DNA from: Diaporthe sp. PMI_573 | Lineage: Eukaryota; Ascomycota; Sordariomycetes; Diaporthales; Diaporthaceae | Assembly: GCA_021399435.1 (NCBI GenBank) | Contig: JAJTUP010000016.1 | Coordinates: 496,001-560,000, forward strand | DNA: 64,000 bases | Direction of reading: 5' to 3' | Shown: piece after piece, positions 47,030 through 58,573 of the stretch | Position numbering within the stretch: the stretch's first letter is position 1 | Layout of the letters: every line of letters begins with the position of its first letter | The notes under the pieces: model-generated | The model's input: only the letters and a program-made list of their open reading frames with translations | Databases searched by the model: none | What the model was told of the DNA's origin: nothing | Made by a program: the position numbers and the translations under genes

Positions 47030-47603
47030 CTAGAGCAGCAAGCTGAGGGCGGCAACAAGTGGTCCAGCGATCCCGAAGGTTGCGCCAAAAGCGCCTGCGG
47101 CGCTTGAGTCGGTAGCAGTCGCTGATGCCCCAGTGCCAGTGGCAGTCGAACCATCAGAGGATGAAGTAGTCGACGCGACGCCAGACTTGGTGACAGCAAA
47201 CGTCTGGGACTGGCTGATGATGCCTCTGTTGGTGCCAACGTTGCCGATCAAGTTGAACTGGTAGTTATCGCCCACAGGGGTGACGAAGTTGGAGAAGCTG
47301 TACTTGTTCTCGGTGGTGTTTACGGACTCTGTGATGACGGACTGAGAAATCGTGGAATTGTTGGGTGACACGAGGACGATTTCGAAGGAGACGGGGTCGG
47401 TGTCCACCGAGGTCCAGGAGATGGTGTTGCTCCCGCTGAAGTCGAGCTTGGCGCCCTGCTGGGGTTCTGTGATTGTGATGGCTGCAGGGGACTTTCTGTT
47501 AGCTGGACAGCTCGGTGCAATTCTGAATTGAAGTGACTTTGCTGAACTTGCCTGAGGCAGCTGCCAACAGCCCAGAGAGAGTGATCAGAGATTTGGAAAA
47601 CAT
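47030..47603 (-). CDS. GPI-anchored Ser/Thr-rich cell-wall protein, Kre9/Knh1-like fold
   Basis: Two exons (47603-47552 and 47481-47030), 167 aa. Exon 1 codes for the signal peptide (MFSKSLITLSGLLAAAS). The extracellular domain begins ITITEPQQGAKLDFSGSNTI, then SWTSVDTDPVSFEIVLVSP, a pattern seen in small fungal wall proteins with the Kre9/Knh1 N-terminal fold. Several N-glycosylation sites (NNST, NTTE) follow. A Ser/Thr/Ala-rich stalk leads to a C-terminal hydrophobic tail (FGIAGPLVAALSLLL) preceded by small residues, as needed for a GPI anchor. The single 70-bp intron starts with GC (CAG|GCAAGT) and ends CTGCAG; no GT donor keeps the frame. Expected location is the outer membrane face or cell wall. 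Confidence 0.85.
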
Positions 47604-49299
47604 CTTGAGGCTTCAAACGTCGCTGTCAGGGCACGTAGCAAACAGAAAAGCAAACAAAGTGAATTGCCAGTATGTGAAACGGAGATGGAATGGGAAGAAT
47701 CATTTCCCACATAGTCAAGAGGGACATCCCCTGGTATTTATCCTCACGACGACCAACAAGTTAAACATGCCATCTGGTCAGCGCTAGGACAACAGTGCTG
47801 AGGCACGCTCGCCCATGGCGCTCAGTCACCAACATGCCTTTCAATTTCCATCACCAACAGGATGCAGACGTGAGCTGCACAGCCTCTCAAATCCCGCATA
47901 AAGCCCTCTCAGAACCAGCTAGCCTTTGTGAGATGTCTGTGCTAAAGCTTGGTCTCGACTGTCAGAAGTCGGGTTGCTTAGCATTTGGAGGTTGGCTGGT
48001 TCAGCACAGCGGCCGCCTTAGCCCTGGAGCTGCACTGTCCGACTGGAGGCGAGCCAAATCTACGCCACAAACATCGTCAGCTTATTATTTCCAGCCCATG
48101 ACACAGTGGCTCAGCTTCTTCGGGGAAATGCCTGTTGCCTGCCTGGCTTGTCAATCTTAGCAAATTGTATCAAAATGGAAATGACCATGCACCAGGACCT
48201 GGTGTCTTTGTGCTGCAATCAAAGAGCTCAGTCACATCGTCACCTGACATCAGCCTGTGGCAGGAGCTTCAGCAACAACAGGTTTAAGAATTTGGGTCGC
48301 CCTCGCCAACTTGGATAGCCCCAAAAGCATCCATACCAAGAGGGAAATCGCCAGGATTGCACGTAGACTAGAAATTGATCAACGAGAGCCTGGGCCAAAT
48401 GTCTTACTTGGTTATTACTTGGTACGTAGTTGGGTGAGAGGCAGCAGTCTTCGTATGGCACAGCTTCTTCTCATGGACTACGCTTTACTAATTCTGTTTG
48501 AAAATAGTGACCTGGCTTGCTTCGTCTTCATCACCTACCTCAAGCTTCTTCTCAAATTTTTCAAAGCTGCCCCGCACACAGTGACTGAAGTGCTCAAAAG
48601 TGAATGCAGGCCAGCTCGCTCTAGGTGCCCGAACCTTCTGGAATGCCCGAGGGGAACTCGATGTTCTGTGAGGCGACCAATTTCATCGGATATTCGTCCG
48701 AAGCCCGGCCGGTCGATATACCCAGCTCATTGTTTCGTAGACACTCGATGCTTCTCGAAAGCGATAGTCACTCTTTAGAAGACCCGAATCTGAACTACCG
48801 GACGAAGTTCGTCTGGCGTCTGAAGCGCCCGTGACTCAACTGGGTAATTCAAAGTCCTAGACCGCTCTAGAGCGTGAATGGCGCGGCCGTCTGATAGTTC
48901 ACTGAATATACAGAATGACGTGCTTCAATTGGACGCGCCGCTTAGAATACTATGAGAACCTCAGCACAGGGCCGCTTATAATTGGCGCATTTACTACTAC
49001 CAGCTTAGACTTGGGACGAGCCTCGTCCTTCGTCGTAGCATCTTCTCGACGCACGGTCCAAGGGCTCTAGAATATTTAAACCCTACCTCCCCCTCCCTAT
49101 TTTCAGCAATCTTTCCCTCGAACCATTCTCAAATCCCCAGATCTCACAGACATAACTCCTTCCTCCTCTCCTCAAATCCCTTCAGAGGAAGCTCAAGATT
49201 TTCGACACCGAGCAGGTCAGTTTCAAGAAGCTCCCTCCTGAGGTAACCGGTTCGCCCCCGCCCCCCTTCTCTTCCTCTTTACGCCAACCATCTCCTCCG
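47604..49299. other. Spacer leading into the relic block
   Basis: About 1.7 kb without a convincing gene. Frames at 47795-48160 and 48257-48778 show no family. A TATTTAAA-type box near 49073 precedes a CT-rich run (49087-49300) that looks like a fungal core promoter and leader. Confidence 0.35.
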
Positions 49300-49640
49300 G
49301 ATCAGAGGATCCATTAAGTACGGCAGTTGAGAATGCGGTCCGACTGTCTCTGGTCAACCTCAGCCCATATCCAGTCAAGATCTCCGCCTTCGTCTCCGCC
49401 CATCTCCGCTATCGATATTCCCCCTTCCACTGGACTCTGGACCTTTGCAGAGACTCAGAGCGCAGAGGCGCTACTCTGTGGTGGTCGGCGACTGAAATTC
49501 ACCACACGAGGGATCACATCCAATATCTCGCCATGCACACCGACGACGGGGAAATCTCTCTCGTGGATGACACCATGTTCAACGGCATGCGATGTCTGGA
49601 ATTCGAGGTCCAGTTGCTGCAGGCCGTTGAGAACATTTGA
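49300..49640 (+). pseudogene. Coding-like fragment of unknown family
   Basis: A frame without an early ATG is open from 49242; the coding-like part is about 49320-49640. It reads YPVKISAFVSAHLRYRYSPF, then HWTLDLCRDSERRGATLWWS, then EISLVDDTMFNGMRCLEFEV. The amino acid mix is that of a folded protein. It sits behind a TATA-like and CT-rich promoter. After the TGA at 49638 the next coding-like pieces are in other frames (49720-49800, then HLDKINHALRTYTREFHEDS at about 49873, behind a GT-AG intron). No domain known to me. Probably a decayed gene; a real multi-exon gene is possible. Confidence 0.4.
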
Positions 49641-50390
49641 ATACGGTCCGCGTCAAGGCCCATGAAGTGAGGATGCCCATGTGCGCCTCAGTCACTGGCC
49701 CCCAAAGATGCCCCCCCAGAATTTCTTTTTGACATCATCCGTCTCAATCACAGATGCGAACAATGAAGTCGTCTGTCAATTACGCAGTGTCATGAAGCAC
49801 TGTGAGTATAGGAAAATCTAACACCCTTTTCCTTCTCTGAGTACAAGAAAATTAACTAACACCATATCCAGCATTCACCTGGACAAGATCAACCACGCGT
49901 TACGGACCTACACACGCGAGTTCCACGAAGACTCTGGCGCTGACATCCTCCTTCAAAAGCCCCGCGGCACTGAAGCTCACCCGTCAACGCAGCCGGGCCA
50001 TGACCGGATTCTGCCTCTAGCTGTGGCGCGAAATGGCCTTCGATCATGAAGCCGGAACAACCAGCTTCGAATCTGGCGCTCGACGGCGAGCAGCAGCAGC
50101 TGTTGGAGCAGTGCTGCAGCTACGGCCTCGACTAACCTACTGCTCGCTAAGTGTTGCGTTTCCCTGGACTTCTGACTACGACGTCTCAACAGAAGAGCTG
50201 AGATCACTAGGACTAGACCTTTGTAAGTACCCAGCCCCCTCTATCCATTATTAGGGAGAGTCAAGCAAGACAGACTGACATGTCTTTAGCCTTGGCCCCG
50301 ACTTCTTCGACACATGGGGTTTTATGGCGTGGACATTGTCTCGTCGCCTGGACTTTGGATTTTTGTAGAGACTCAGAGCGCAGAAGAGGT
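49431..50390 (+). repeat. Short diverged duplicate segment pair
   Basis: The segments 49431-49472 and 50349-50390 are close copies in the same orientation. In matching frames they read WTLDLCRDSERRG and WTLDFCRDSERRR. Within the first 36 aligned bases the differences are C/T transitions. The stretch given here spans both copies; the DNA between them is not part of the repeat. Confidence 0.6.
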
Positions 50391-51474
50391 GTCCACAAAC
50401 CTGAAGATCCTCATCAGAGTCGATCATCCGTCCGACCTGATCCATCTTGAGATGGATAGTAGCCTCTTACAGCTCACTGTCTCTGCGCCACTATTCAGCC
50501 CTACTCAGGAACAGAAGGGGAAACGCCGCCTTCCAGCACTGTGACTGGTAGGCAGCTAAAGATTGCTACACCAGATGTCTCATCATGAAGCAGTATGATC
50601 AAGGTCTCCCGCGCTCAAAGGAGCGCTTCCTGCAGCTGTCGACCAAGATGGGCTGGAAGAATGGGGTCTTTTGGATAAGGTCCCGTTCGAGCCGCGCGAC
50701 TTTTGAGACCAGTACTCATTCTCGTCCGACCACCCCAAAGAAGCCCACAGGGGTCACCAAGCGCACTCCTGCCAAGATTGGCAGCGGAAAGAAGGGTGGA
50801 AGGGCTACAAGATCCTCACCATCCCCCATTCCTGAGCAACAACAAGGCCTTACGGACAGCCCAATGGCTCGCACAAGTAGAGCCTGGTGAGCAAGATGTG
50901 CCGTTCCTGGGCACATCTTTGTCGAGCACCACTTGGTCCCAATTCTCGGCCCGGCGGAGACGAGAGAAATAAGACCGATACGAGCCACGGATCAAGAAGG
51001 AATTCCTGGTACTGCACCCAGCGAGTCGCTCCCCTCCGGCTCTCGAGGGGGTGAACACAATCTTTTCAGCCAATGCTACCACCTCGAAGGAGGAAAATGG
51101 CTGGACGGGATGACGCCGGAATTTTTACGCTTTTCCAAAAAGCCCGGCATTCCCGGCCAACCGTCCTAGTGCGACGGCTGCAGCTGCCAATCAAGGCAGC
51201 GAAATTGCCGGTGTCCTTGGGAAGATCGCGCTTTGCGCTCCCATCTCTCCCCGTCTTCGCAAGTCCGGGCGTGAGCCTCGAAGTCACGGGCCAGCTGGCC
51301 TCCCTTCAAAGCCGGACCCCACCGAAGCGGAAATCTCCACGATGAGCACCGCCTCCAATTCGGCACAGAATTCGAAACGGATCATCTCATAGGAGACGAA
51401 ATCTTTTGCAGAAATGCAAGGGTCTCACGAGCGTTCTCCCGAGCTTCGCGGAGTGTTACGTCCACGGATAGGAC

Positions 51475-51936
51475 ATGCCTAATCCGACTCTGGACCCTCC
51501 TGGTCACGCTGGGAGTATTTCCGTGAGGATGGGGAGATACTTCGTCTCTGTTGCGATTAGAGAATCGCAACCCGGCCACTTTTCCCGCAACCATTCCTGC
51601 GTACCGAATTCAGACCGTAGCTTCATTGGGGACACCGTGGTCGCCCGCGCTAATACAGGCATCGAATGGGGAGAAGAAATTTGCATGTCATATTGCAATT
51701 CAGACGACCCCTGTCCGGAGCGCGAGCAACACCTGTCCTCCTACGACTTCGGCGACGTCTTGTGCGACCGCCTCATGATGAGGCAGATCGAGGGCTGGGT
51801 TCGACAAATGATGACCGGCTACATCCAAGGCAAGACATGTCGGGCTGGTCGACAAAGTACCAGCAAGAGGTCATCGCACTCCCGAACGCTGGGTTCCTCG
51901 CCCAGCACAAAGAGAGGGAGTGCGATTGCCAACTGA
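51475..51936 (+). pseudogene. SET-domain C-terminal fragment
   Basis: The frame contains FSRNHSCVPNSDRSFIGDT, then EWGEEICMSYC and PEREQHLSSYDFGDVLCD. This is the end of a SET domain: the NHSC.PN motif, the GEEI..SY motif and the start of the post-SET region, where two or three zinc-binding cysteines are expected. After SSYDF the usual C-x-C-x2-C is replaced by unrelated residues. The N-terminal part of SET is not found in a joining frame upstream. SET proteins of this type in fungi are usually TPR/MYND-like lysine methyltransferases. As it stands the fragment lacks most of the catalytic fold. Confidence 0.6.
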
Positions 51937-51966
51937 CCTCTACAATGCTGAGAAGACCTTCTTCAG

Positions 51967-52221
51967 TTGGGGAACCCATACCCTGACTACCCGAAGAAGA
52001 TACTCGTCGACCACTCGGACTACTTCCGGGGACTGTACAAGAATGGAAGTCCCATGCCAGAGTTCGGGGTCGGCTACCTCGACGACATCGAGATAGTCAG
52101 TTTCGAGAGACTATACATGATCGTCTTCTCGGGCCCAGAGGGGCCCACCACAACATCGGGCCGTCCTTCCGAACGCTGTCCGACCTACTGGACAGCGCAA
52201 TCCTGTGCGACCGCCTCATGA
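51967..52221 (+). pseudogene. Possible BTB-like fragment
   Basis: The segment KILVDHSDYFRGLYKNGSPM followed by LDDIEIVSFERLYMIVFSGP resembles the core of a BTB/POZ domain: a histidine, a SxYFR element, then a hydrophobic strand ending in a VFSG turn. The resemblance is weak and only about 50 residues long. The frame is not joined to any neighbour. Confidence 0.3.
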
Positions 52222-52429
52222 TTGGTGGCAAGGTCCGGAGCGATGGAGAGGAGGAGGAGTTCTGGTCACATTCGGCCAAAATCGCTCTTCCTGGATTCCG
52301 CCAGGAGAGCAAGGCGGTCAAGAAGGGTCTCCGCAGTTTTGCAAAGTCATAGGAGTCCCTGGTCGACACATTACCAGCCGGAGGTCATCGCACGCCCGAG
52401 GGTTGGGTTCCTGGCCGCCAGATCCGTTG

Positions 52430-53342
52430 AGGCCAACTACATGGCCTACGACCTCCTCCCAGTCCCATGCCGCAAGAGGGGCATCCTCCACTTCGACGTT
52501 GAAACCGACGCCGAGACCGACATCTTGGCTTCACGACAGGTACTTCTCAAGCTCTGCCGCGGTTCCAAGTAATGCTGGCTAGTAGGCGGCTGCGAGACGA
52601 GGCCATTCGCATAGTCTACTCAGAGAACCGTTTCGAAATCACCATCGAGCGGTCTGCGGAGGACGAGGCGCTGGGCGCCGGCCTCAAGGTGCCAAGCATA
52701 GACGCCTGCGCGTGGAACCGGTTCCTACACAGGTGGGACCGGTTCAGGACAATCACCAGCTTCCTCGGGCATGTCAGACACATAACGCTCATCTATGAGC
52801 TCTCTATGGGGAACGGGTGTCGCTTCGGCGACGACGAGTTCGACCAGCGCTTGGGCTTTCGGGTCAGCACCAACCCCTTGGAGGAAGACCGAGACGGAAA
52901 ATACGGCGAAGACAGTATTTCGGAGAGTCACGCGGCCGGCAGCGACGCTGGTTTTGTTTGGACCTCGACGAGCTTGAGGACGACACGGGGGATCTTGAGA
53001 AATACAGACGATCCCCGGCTACATGCAGATGATTCAGATTACAGTCGATGCCGGGCAATACTTTCCAGAGGCCTGGAGATCTCATCTCATGCTCGTATGG
53101 CGAGCGACTCAATAGAGCGGCTGGACGAACAAAACACCGGTCGATATGACTTTGCAGCCATGTCAAAGTCTGTAACGAAGGATGAGAACATCTTCAACAA
53201 TGCATCCTTTGTGAAGAACACGAAAGTTGCCTCAGCAGGAAATGACTGGCCTGAATTGGTCAGCAGAACAAGGAGATCGAGAGGCACGGCCTCAGAGGAG
53301 GCCGGTTCTCATTACCCAAGGACAACTGTGGTCTGGGAGTAG
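52430..53342 (+). pseudogene. Two-frame remnant of an F-box/2EXR-like protein
   Basis: From about 52438 one frame reads MAYDLLPVPCRKRGILHFDV and TDAETDILASRQVL and stops at 52570. The sense continues in another frame from 52572: RRLRDEAIRIVYSENRFEIT, as in fungal proteins where a list of relatives of the LPxELR type is followed by LRDEA..IxYxEN. The second frame is open to 53342, but after about residue 110 its composition becomes less protein-like. Only a shift of frame near 52560 prevents a continuous reading; no GT-AG pair that keeps both conserved sides was found. Identity of the family is tentative. Confidence 0.45.
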
Positions 53343-53911
53343 AGGCACAGCCTGGGGGCAGGTCTAACCCGCCCCATTCCAGCAACAACCAGGCTGGGAG
53401 TAGCCTTTACTCAGGCCACCCCTTCCAGAGCCGCCTCCACCCACCTCCTGCTGCTGTCCCTGGAAGACTCAGCCTCCAGGCACAGCCTCATAGGAGGCTA
53501 CACTCAGCCCTTTCCCAGCACCAGCATCAGCTGCAGCACGGTCAAGGACATACTGCTGGTTGGGGTAGGCCAGCCCGCCTGCCAGCTGAGAATGAGGCCA
53601 AGGGCAAGATGTTGGCGAACACAAGGCCAACGGAAAGAGGGCGGACTCCCGAAGGCCGACTGGAAGCGGAGAGGCTCCCCTCTGAACTGGTTGCTCCGAC
53701 GATTTCTTCAAAAAGTATTCTCGGTCAGGGCTGCAAGACGCCGAGAGTTCACATTTGGAACGAGCACTGCTTGAGTAACCACCACAACCAGAAATCACCC
53801 TCGTTCACAATCCACCTCCTTGCTCCAATCATGTATGTACCGTTTCATTTCTTAGGCTGGTGGTGCAAATTACTGACACAAGTTGCAGATCCAGCCAAAA
53901 ATCAACGATGA
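53254..53911 (+). pseudogene. Open frame without start, Gln/Pro/His-rich
   Basis: A 219-codon frame is open from about 53254 to the stop at 53909-53911. It overlaps the end of the preceding frame in another phase. Its middle is rich in Gln, His, Pro and Ser (ALSQHQHQLQHGQGHTAG), like a low-complexity regulatory tail. The first ATG is at 53609, far inside. It could be the real continuation of the preceding remnant after a frameshift. No domain known. Confidence 0.3.
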
Positions 53912-53941
53912 TGGCGGTGCCTCAAGAAGCTGAAGCATCAG

Positions 53942-54472
53942 ATGTTCATTGCAAAGATCCCGGGCATCAGCGAGAATTTCTTGAGTCATTGCTACAATGC
54001 GGTCAACTCTGAGGTGTATCGAAGCAATAACAGAGACACGCGGACACAGAAAGATTTCGACTCCAGGGGCACCTACTCAGCGGTTTCCGGAAGTTGTCAA
54101 GATGTCTCTGCCTCGACCCGAGTGAAACCCGGGTCCCGTAGCAGATCTAGTCCTGGCACAGGAGTGGAGACTCCACCACACGGGTTTCTAGATGGCAAGA
54201 TACCGACGAGTATGTGGAATGTTCGTGGCCTCTACGATATGATTTGTGATCAGCTCGACCAGGACCCAGACGTTTTTTCAGACTCCAGCTCGTGGTCACA
54301 GGCCTGGGGCACGGCTCTTGGGTTCTCTGGATACCCACACGACGGTGAAGGAATGATTGCGGTACTCGACACCACCTCCGTGGAAGAGCATGTCTGGCAC
54401 ACAGTGGTTCTTGTTGATCCTGGAGAGCTATCTAGCTCAAGCCCAACGATGGGTGCTGACAAAAGCCGATGA
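53942..54472 (+). pseudogene. Coding-like 176-codon frame of unknown family
   Basis: The second half looks strongly like folded protein: FLDGKIPTSMWNVRGLYDMI, then SSWSQAWGTALGFSGYPHDG, then EGMIAVLDTTSVEEHVWHTV. The first half (LSHCYNAVNSEVYRSNN) weakly resembles a segment about 600 bp downstream in another frame (FCSRCYNSSDSALYRSQ, near 54598). This again hints at local duplication. The frame's ATG at 53942 lacks a clear promoter. I do not recognise the family. It could be an exon of a real gene. Confidence 0.4.
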
Positions 54473-56684
54473 ACTGCATGCTGCATACTCAGCCGGATCT
54501 TGTCCAGGCAGATTTCGTTCCGGAGCTATTCACTTCGAAGATGACCAAGGGCTTAATCACAAGAACTCCATTGAAGCCAAAACGGAAGTCAACAGGCATT
54601 TCTGCAGCCGCTGCTACAACTCATCAGACTCTGCCCTGTACCGAAGCCAAGGAGTATGTACACAGAAGCGTGCACGTCAGACTTATTCGATATACGGCAA
54701 GGCCATTCACCACGGAACCTTGGACTGGCCCAACCGTCGCGAACCATACCTTTTCCTATTCAATAGGATGGCTCAATGTGGCCTGGCCAGACTCCCCCCA
54801 GGATTCCACCAAGATACCAACGCAGTCAAGGCTTCCCACTCGTGAAGAGACTGATGCTAGAGAAGAATCCGGAAAAGTCGGAGGCCGCCAGGAGTGTCGC
54901 TCTCCTTACCCGGATGCAGCCGGCATCGTCTGGCGCGAAGCCTGACGACCTAGGAGAATCCAAAAGACCTTCAGTCTCATTCGAGACCACTACCATAGGG
55001 AGTGGTCCCAATGTGCCCCTTAATGCAGGTACTCCGGGCACAGAGGTGCCCGCACTCCCATAGCTATGCCGTATCTCCCAGCGGCCTGATACCCCAGGCG
55101 CAATTTCTTGTCGGCCTTGGATTGACGAGTTGTCTGTGCGATTCAGGCGTCGAGAATGTCACAGAGATGGACTGGTGGGAGGACGCCGCAACGGGCCTCC
55201 AAAAGGCGCACATCGAGAACTCTGCGCGACTTCAGGGCCAGCAGCCAGCTCAAGCAACGAGAACGGCTCAAGAGGGGACGCCAGAGGCCTCTGCAGAGCC
55301 ATTAGTCCTGAACCAGACTCCTCTCAAGACAGGCTGTCTTGCACTGCTCGATGCGCACTGGGGCCGCACAACATGGTGCTTTTGACGCTGTTCCGCCAGT
55401 GCGAGAGCCCCCGCGGACCCAATATCGCCGATCTCAAGGAGGCGCTCGCCCAGCGTGGTCTCCACTGGGTGTACGATGAGTACGGCTAGGACTTCCTTGA
55501 GACGGCTGCTTGTGCGCAAAACTCATACCTCAACGTTCAGCACGGATTGAACAGGCCGTAGCTCGGTGCAGGCGAATTCACCTAGTATTGGCTGAGGGCG
55601 AGCGCGAACCGGCCCATGCGTATCATCCCCGCTTCAACATCAACATCCCAACCAAGGTCGTGCATCACCTTGACTTCGACCCCCTTGACCCCACCGTCTG
55701 TCTTCTCACAGACGCCTTCGACCCCTCAGAGCTCGGGCTCATCCGTCTCTCAGACCTTCGGCGGAACTCCGTGCCCTGCCAACAATGCATTCGCTCCGCT
55801 GCCCGACTTCTCGGACGAGATGGAGGGTGTCGTCTTCACACTAAGGGCGTTCACTTGGACGGAATAATCTGTCACAGGCCATTCGAGAAGGAAGTTATGG
55901 ATTTCGGGATTTGGGGACAATACATCGACTCGAAGAGCCCATCAGGGTCACCTCGTCCCGATGGACACTAAAATGATCCTCAGATCAAGTTAATGGACTG
56001 ATCTAAAGGAGAGGGCTGGTTATTCTCCTATTGGCTGTGCTTAGTCTACGACACGCTAGAGGAAAAGCTCAAGAGGACGCTCCACGCACTGAGAAATCAC
56101 GGGTATTTCATCCAGATTACCAACGGTGTCACGATAGATCGCTCGTCTGCGGTTCCGCCCGTTCCTGCCCTCGTCATTACATTAATTGCGACCGCTGCAT
56201 GCTTAGAGAAGCATGCAGGCTGGGGAGGCGGCGGCTACTCGGGAGCCAACAAGCACTCCCTCTCCGACCGAGACGTGGAGCTTCTCGTCTACTACCTCCG
56301 CACCACGGAGGGTGGTGTTACACAATCTCAAAGGAGATTTACATTCACCAGTGCCCGCTCGGATAGCTGGCATCAGTTGCGCCTGGCAAATTCTTTCGCG
56401 AGCACAGGCTCGCTTCTTCCTCCAGCGAGCTCCGTCTGCTCCAGTCTTGCTGTGCTTGCAGACTTTCCAAGAAACGAGTACATATCTGAAATCGCAAGAC
56501 CAGTGGATCTCTGAACGTGGACTGGGCCAACGGCGCCACCGGCGCCACAACTTCGATCTCATGGATGCCAGAGACACGATCAGAATGCTGCCATCTGGCC
56601 ATTGCAACCCCGTTCTGTACTATTACACTCGTGAACAGACGAAAGACACGATCGGAACTAGTCTTCCCCTTTCAGTCAAAATGA

Positions 56685-57203
56685 CTCCTAACGAGATCTC
56701 ACGGAGCGAAGCTTTTACACAAGCGGGAAGATGGAGAGATTGTCATCGACAAACTGTTGCAGCACACCTCGACCATACAGGAGATGGTGATCGATCGTCT
56801 AGAAGTCGGGCGCCAGTTCACCTCGCAAATCTACCCCTACGAACACACCAGCCCCAACCTCCCTAGCCTCCGGGCTAGGCTGGAGCACTGTCTCCTTCCT
56901 GAGCAGATCTACAACCATGCTTTCGACAGCCTTGCGTTATTCAAAGACTACGAGATAGGAATATCCCAGCTGCGGTACGAGAATGTGGATGACCGCGCTG
57001 AAATTGGGAAATCCCAAGAGGCTTCTGATATTGTCGAGTTTCTTTGGGGCTCGGGGAAATTCGCGTGGGCGATGCCGAAGATCACGCTCGCGCTGGTGCA
57101 GGCACACTACAAGCGCCACTATGGCGACGAAGGACATGCTCACCACGCTCATGCGCGAGCGCGGCCAGCAGGAGAATCCCAAAGTTGTCGGGGAGCTCTC
57201 TAG
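56685..57203 (+). pseudogene. Coding-like 172-codon frame of unknown family
   Basis: Open from just after a TGA at 56682. It reads KLLHKREDGEIVIDKLLQHT and continues through CLLPEQIYNHAFDSLALFKD to VEFLWGSGKFAWAMPKITLA and HYKRHYGDEGHAHHAHA. The composition is that of a mainly helical protein. There is no ATG before residue 30. No motif identifies the family. Overlapping frames on both strands are less protein-like. Confidence 0.4.
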
Positions 57204-57984
57204 CGACCACAACCTATCTGCTGTCCATACCGACGGCTCCCGACTAATCTGTACCAACGGCAACGGCAATAGCAATGGCACCGAGGCCGCAGTCTCCGGG
57301 CTATGTAGAGGCATTGCCTTGCCACTGATGTACACCAACATCATCATCACAGACCATGTCCAGAGGGACATGCTTTTGGTGAACTTACCATCCATGACGA
57401 CCGCCCAGGATGGATCCATTGGTTTACTATGCTTTCAGCCCTGAGACTTTCTAGTAACAGAGGCGGACCCGGGAATGATGGATTTTAAGCCTACACCACA
57501 TTCGCTGGGAGGATGTACGGAACAAACAGTCGGCATCAACAGCCAGGTCATTAGACGTCGGTGGTTTTTAGAGTGCAGGGCAGAGGGAGCACAAGGAGCA
57601 GGGGCACATGGGGGGCAGGAATAAGACGAGTTGGTACTCAAGCAAGAACGGTGGCTGTTTCCCCAGCGAGAACGTGCACCTTGACAACCCTCACTCGCGG
57701 AACCCTACACATTTTTCATTGCCGAATATTTCCTGCAGACGCGGGGGGGAAAATATGAGATGATCGCAACACAACTCGGTATGGCTCCTCCACTCTGTGG
57801 GAGAAATTGTTATGAGCTCCGATGATCGATTTTTCTGGGGTCTAGTCACCTCGGGACATATTCCGATGTCTCCACTTTCTGCGACATGGAACATTAATCC
57901 AGATAAAATGCACGATGGGATACGCGAATATGCGGGAATCCCGTACGTTGGATAAGCACAACTGCAACGAGCACGAAAGCGTGC

Positions 57985-58236
57985 TCCAAGGAAAACGGGT
58001 TGGACGATTTGGAGCCCTACGAGGAGCTAAGCCTCCCCCAGGAGCCGCCGCTCATGTTCATCGACGAGGTCATCGCCGGTGCCACTCGCCCTAGAGCGTC
58101 TCTCCGGCTAGTACTTTGTCTGCACGTCAACATGGCAACGCCTTGCGATGGCCCTCTACGTCCCATACTCTCGCCGAGAGTCCGTTCCATGATACTACGG
58201 AGCAAGACCATCATCTTTATTCGGCATCGAATATAA
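57985..58236 (+). pseudogene. Coding-like fragment upstream of the Lys-rich relic
   Basis: The frame contains LDDLEPYEELSLPQEPPLMF and IDEVIAGATRPRAS. It then seems to jump to another frame that reads WQRLAMALYVPYSRRESVP, around 58130-58190. It may be an earlier part of the relic at 58574-59358. No family known. Confidence 0.3.
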
Positions 58237-58573
58237 ATCACTCAAGTTGCCTGGAGCTTCCAACAAAGAAGACTACGTCTGAAGCCCTTGTAAGTACTAT
58301 TTTTGCCTTCCACGTTTCCCGTCTTTCATGTTGTGGAGGTCCATACCGCCTCACTTTGGGATCTGCAGGTTGTTAACACTTACTAGGCTAGATTGAATCC
58401 GTCATCAAGGCTATAATCACTATAATGGAGGCTTAGAGAAGCCCTGAAGACCAGTGTACCAAAGCCATCCTACTAAGGCCCGATCCCACGACCAATCATC
58501 CCCGATAGGTGTCGGCCCATAAGCAGAACTTCACGTTGCCACTTGACGCCCCTCTGATTGCCTAGTACACGCT

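Noticed and set aside
50060..50090. A tRNA-like T-arm (CCAGC TTCGAAT CTGG)
   Set aside because: No matching acceptor, D or anticodon arms at the right distances.
53609..53911. ATG-started 100-codon frame as a separate gene
   Set aside because: It is the tail of a longer open frame without a start; no promoter or motif.
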